From Phymatolithon calcareum (lineage: Eukaryota; Rhodophyta; Florideophyceae; Hapalidiales): a stretch of DNA of 64,000 nt. The stretch lies in NCBI GenBank assembly GCA_977006965.1, contig OZ345361.1, positions 1,116,001-1,180,000 of the forward strand, written 5' to 3'. The notes beneath the pieces were generated by a model that saw only the letters and a program-made list of their open reading frames with translations, did not search any database and had not been told where the DNA came from. The translations under genes were made by a program, and so were the position numbers. Below are positions 61,615 through 64,000 of this stretch, in pieces (the stretch's first letter is position 1; the number at the start of each line of letters is the position of its first letter).

Positions 61615-62706
61615 TCAAGACAGCCCTTCTTCGTTCTCCATGCGTTCTTTGAGTGTCTTGCTAAATAGCAAGAGCTGATCTAGCGCCTTTTCTGCTTCCA
61701 GTCTTTTTTCTCCTTCAAAATCGTACCCTGCTAGTGTGCGTTCAAGGGTCTCCATATGCTCTCTGGCTCTGGTGCCGAATTCTTCAGCCATATTTGTTGT
61801 TGACACCTGTGGAAATCTGCCACAGGTACACTGCAGGGCGAGTTGCCTGTGCTTCACCTTGGGGAACTTGAGGATTGCTGGCAACTCTCTTGTCTTGTCG
61901 TATGGAATCATCCTTTTCCGCTTCGATTCGAGGCGGTCCCTTCAATTGCCAGAATTTAGATTGAAGTGTTTGCGAAGACTGGTTTAATTCGATGAAACCA
62001 AGAGGTGTACAGTTTCTACCCCCAGAACTCCGGATTAGTCACAGACGCGCTAAAGTCATCCTAAATCAACTTTCCGCAGAATGCTGCTCGCTGGTAGCAG
62101 CTTTTCACCGGAAGGACGATGGCTCGGCGGAATACGACCCCATGTGCAAGGCCTGTCCAGGTGGAACCAAAGAAACTGTTGATCACTTAATTCTTCGCTG
62201 CAGTGGGCGAGCTTTATCAAGACGGCAGACTATTGGTAGAGTAGGCCCTAAAACGGCAGAGGAATTATGTAGGGAGAAACCGCTTGAAGTACTCAAATTC
62301 GTGAACAATGAGGGGTTGCTTGACAACCACAGATGTTAACTCAAGTTAACGTCTTCTGCAATAAAGAAAGAAAGAAAGAAGACTGGGTTGTTTAGATATG
62401 CTTTACAGCTTCACCAAACGGCTCTCTGGTCTCTATCGTAGCGATATCTTTCCTTGTGTACTGCCATTCATGGTTGTTTCTGCTTTCAGGTACTTCATTT
62501 GAATACATACGTTCTTTCGCCTTGTTTCTTCTCAGCATTTTGAAGGCCAAGATCTCTCGTCGACGTGGGGCCGTCTGGATCCCGCACAGGAGACGGAGCC
62601 TGTCCGTCCTTCCTCGGGCCAGTGCCCCGAATACTTGATTGAAGAATGTTACTTCTACTTTCTTGACGGCATTTTGTAAGTCTTCTGTCCAGGGCGTGAA
62701 GTGCAT
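61615..62706 (-). pseudogene. Reverse transcriptase remnant (C-terminal part)
   Basis: Two frame pieces, 62706-62392 and 61911-61615, are 60-70% identical to the matching parts of the intact 756-codon RT. The palm with its catalytic boxes is missing, and between the two pieces lies a foreign insertion. Nonfunctional. Confidence 0.8.
61985..62377 (+). mobile_element. Nested 5'-truncated LINE tail of a different family
   Basis: Flanked by GAAGACTGGTT (61974-61984) and GAAGACTGGGTT (62378-62389), a target duplication. It ends in an ATAAAGAAAGAAAGAAA tail. Its plus-strand frame (61992-62339, about 115 codons) ends a polyprotein with the zinc motif CKACPGGTKETVDHLILRC, the zf-RVT segment typical after LINE reverse transcriptases, unlike the host LINE, which lacks it. 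Confidence 0.85.
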
Positions 62707-62975
62707 TGCGAACTCCCAGCGTGGCTATACTAGCGCCTTGTATATCTGAATACACTTCTGTATACTTAGCCCTTTCTTGAATACTCCCAGTGTACGCAAC
62801 TCATACACGGCCGTCCATGCTTTCTTTAGTCGTTGCATCATTAGCGTATCTGTGACTCCTCCGGGGTCTAGGGATACTCCAAGGTATGTGACCTCCAGGA
62901 CGTGTGTCAGAACCTTGTTCGCGAGCTTGAATGTCTTGCCTAGTGTTTCCGCTGATTCGAGGACTCGGCTTTTCC

Positions 62976-64000
62976 CTTGTGAATCGGATTCTGACGCCGA
63001 TATGGCTTGGTTAGCCCGAGACTGCCCTTTCCTATAGTTTTCGCCTGTATGCGAGAGCTATCATAGACAAACTTCAGCTACGTGGTAGGCTCCGTCTCGC
63101 TTCTCCACGAGTCGTATACCTCTTGCATCAAACATGGATAAGCAGTGATCGTGCATTGTGGATGTGAAATACACGGATAGAGCTCCAAAACGTCACGCAC
63201 TTGGCCCGTACTTGGAAGTTTTAGTTCACCGTCACTCGAGATGTACTCTCACTTATTGGAGTGTTTCGAAGCTCTTGCGTCGGGACATGTCTTAAGCATA
63301 TTTTTAGCACAGTCGCCAGCGAATATGTCGATCAGCTTCGATCGATCTCGGGTGATTTTCGTGTAAGTTGCCAAGTATGGTACCGTGCACTTCCATGGTA
63401 TGGATGTGCACGAAAGTGAACTTTTTCCCATTGCAAATACAACTTCAGTCGGGATTGAATGTCACTATCGCCCCCGCAGTTTGTACACGCCGATGACAAG
63501 TATGCGACGATAGAAGTCCGTAGAATTGAGTACCAAGAGGTACTCCTGCGGGAGGGGTTGCAGTTGGGCAAAAGAATGTTGTCCAATGGTCCATGTAGGA
63601 GCGTCTACTGATGCGTTTGCAAATTGTTGTAAATGCCGTCGAATGTCGGTGAGAAACGCAGTTTCAAGAATCGAAGCAGACCATTTATATTCAACACAGA
63701 ATGTAAACTTTGTGGATCAACGTCCTGCACTGTGCATCAAAGTCTTAAATCTGTCTCCAGATCAAACGGTGTGGGCGCATACAAGGTTAAAAATGTGGAT
63801 GAAATATCTATTGGGATACCATGCGGTATGGTAATAAATGGGAGGCCGCGGGAACAATGGGAAAGCAATGATCCACAAATTTGTGCATGCACGACACAAA
63901 AATGGAAGGGCAAATTGTGGAACAGGTCAGTAGTGGAGGGCCTCCAGTTCTGTGTTCACTGTTATTCTTTGATGGCATGGAGTAGAAAGTGGAGCACAGG
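62976..64000. other. Terminal 1 kb without recognised features
   Basis: Only short frames with no recognisable domain (the longest, 102 codons at 63526-63834, is not protein-like in composition). No repeat shared with the rest of the window was noticed. Confidence 0.4.

Larger units (their letters stand above)
61404..62975 (-). mobile_element. LINE copy 2, truncated and interrupted
   Basis: Ends on the left in the same T-run plus TTTAAAAGCCCCACAG as the other copies. Its minus-strand coding remnants align with the C-terminal half of the 18-20 kb reverse transcriptase: 62706-62392 (LTPWTE-like start to FGEAVKHI) and 61911-61615 (IPYDKTRELPAILKFPKVKH). Alignment stops at about 62975 after GGCTTTTCCCTTGT. 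It is split by an opposite-strand LINE tail (61985-62377). Confidence 0.8.

Noticed and set aside
1-64000. tRNA, rRNA or spliceosomal RNA genes; CRISPR arrays
   Set aside because: No cloverleaf with a GGTTCGAATCC-type B box and no conserved snRNA or rRNA segments were noticed by eye; repeats lack regular spacing. A covariance-model scan would be decisive and could not be run.

Overview
This is nuclear DNA of a eukaryote. It shows spliceosomal introns with GT..AG ends, usually 50-135 bp and few per gene. It also encodes SMN, ASF1, Nopp140/SRP40, NOL6, mitochondrial complex I and ATM1-type proteins. Compact, mostly intronless genes in small clusters, separated by kilobases of transposon debris, fit a red alga, probably a florideophyte such as Chondrus. 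That assignment is inference from gene structure and protein character; no marker gene here proves it.

Layout. 1-5.4 kb holds three unrecognised, probably lineage-specific proteins. 5.4-9.7 kb is gene-free with several inverted repeats. 9.7-13.4 kb carries a secreted malectin-domain protein, a KsgA/Dim1-type rRNA dimethyladenosine transferase and a small two-exon membrane protein. 13.4-27.4 kb is a transposon island: degenerate repeats, a 5'-truncated non-LTR retrotransposon with a long intact reverse-transcriptase frame, a complete but decayed hAT element with 8-bp target duplication sitting inside a perfect palindrome, and a pogo-like MITE. 27.4-42 kb is a gene cluster: MnmG/MTO1, DPM1, an unknown 139-residue protein, an S4-domain RNA-binding protein with one intron, an unknown multi-exon gene, HMG-CoA lyase, ASF1, SRP40/Nopp140 and a Patched/NPC1-type transporter. 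42-45.8 kb is another repeat island with nested inverted-repeat elements and a long hairpin. 45.8-55.2 kb is the second gene cluster: ATM1, a RIX1/PELP1-like protein, SMN, mitochondrial bL32 and NOL6. 55.2-64 kb is repeat-rich (a long-TIR element, a 270-bp repeat pair, a non-autonomous hAT with target duplication, a second LINE copy containing a nested LINE tail) around the complex I gene NDUFS7.

Functional themes. Ribosome biogenesis and RNA metabolism recur (KsgA-type, MnmG, S4 protein, SRP40, RIX1/PELP1-like, SMN, bL32m, NOL6), as do mitochondrial functions (ATM1, NDUFS7, HMG-CoA lyase, bL32m). Several pairs are divergent over short shared promoters. SMN and bL32m converge so tightly that their stop codons overlap.

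The most unusual observation is in NDUFS7. The only reading that restores the conserved C-terminus uses a 2-nucleotide microexon (AT) flanked by canonical splice sites.
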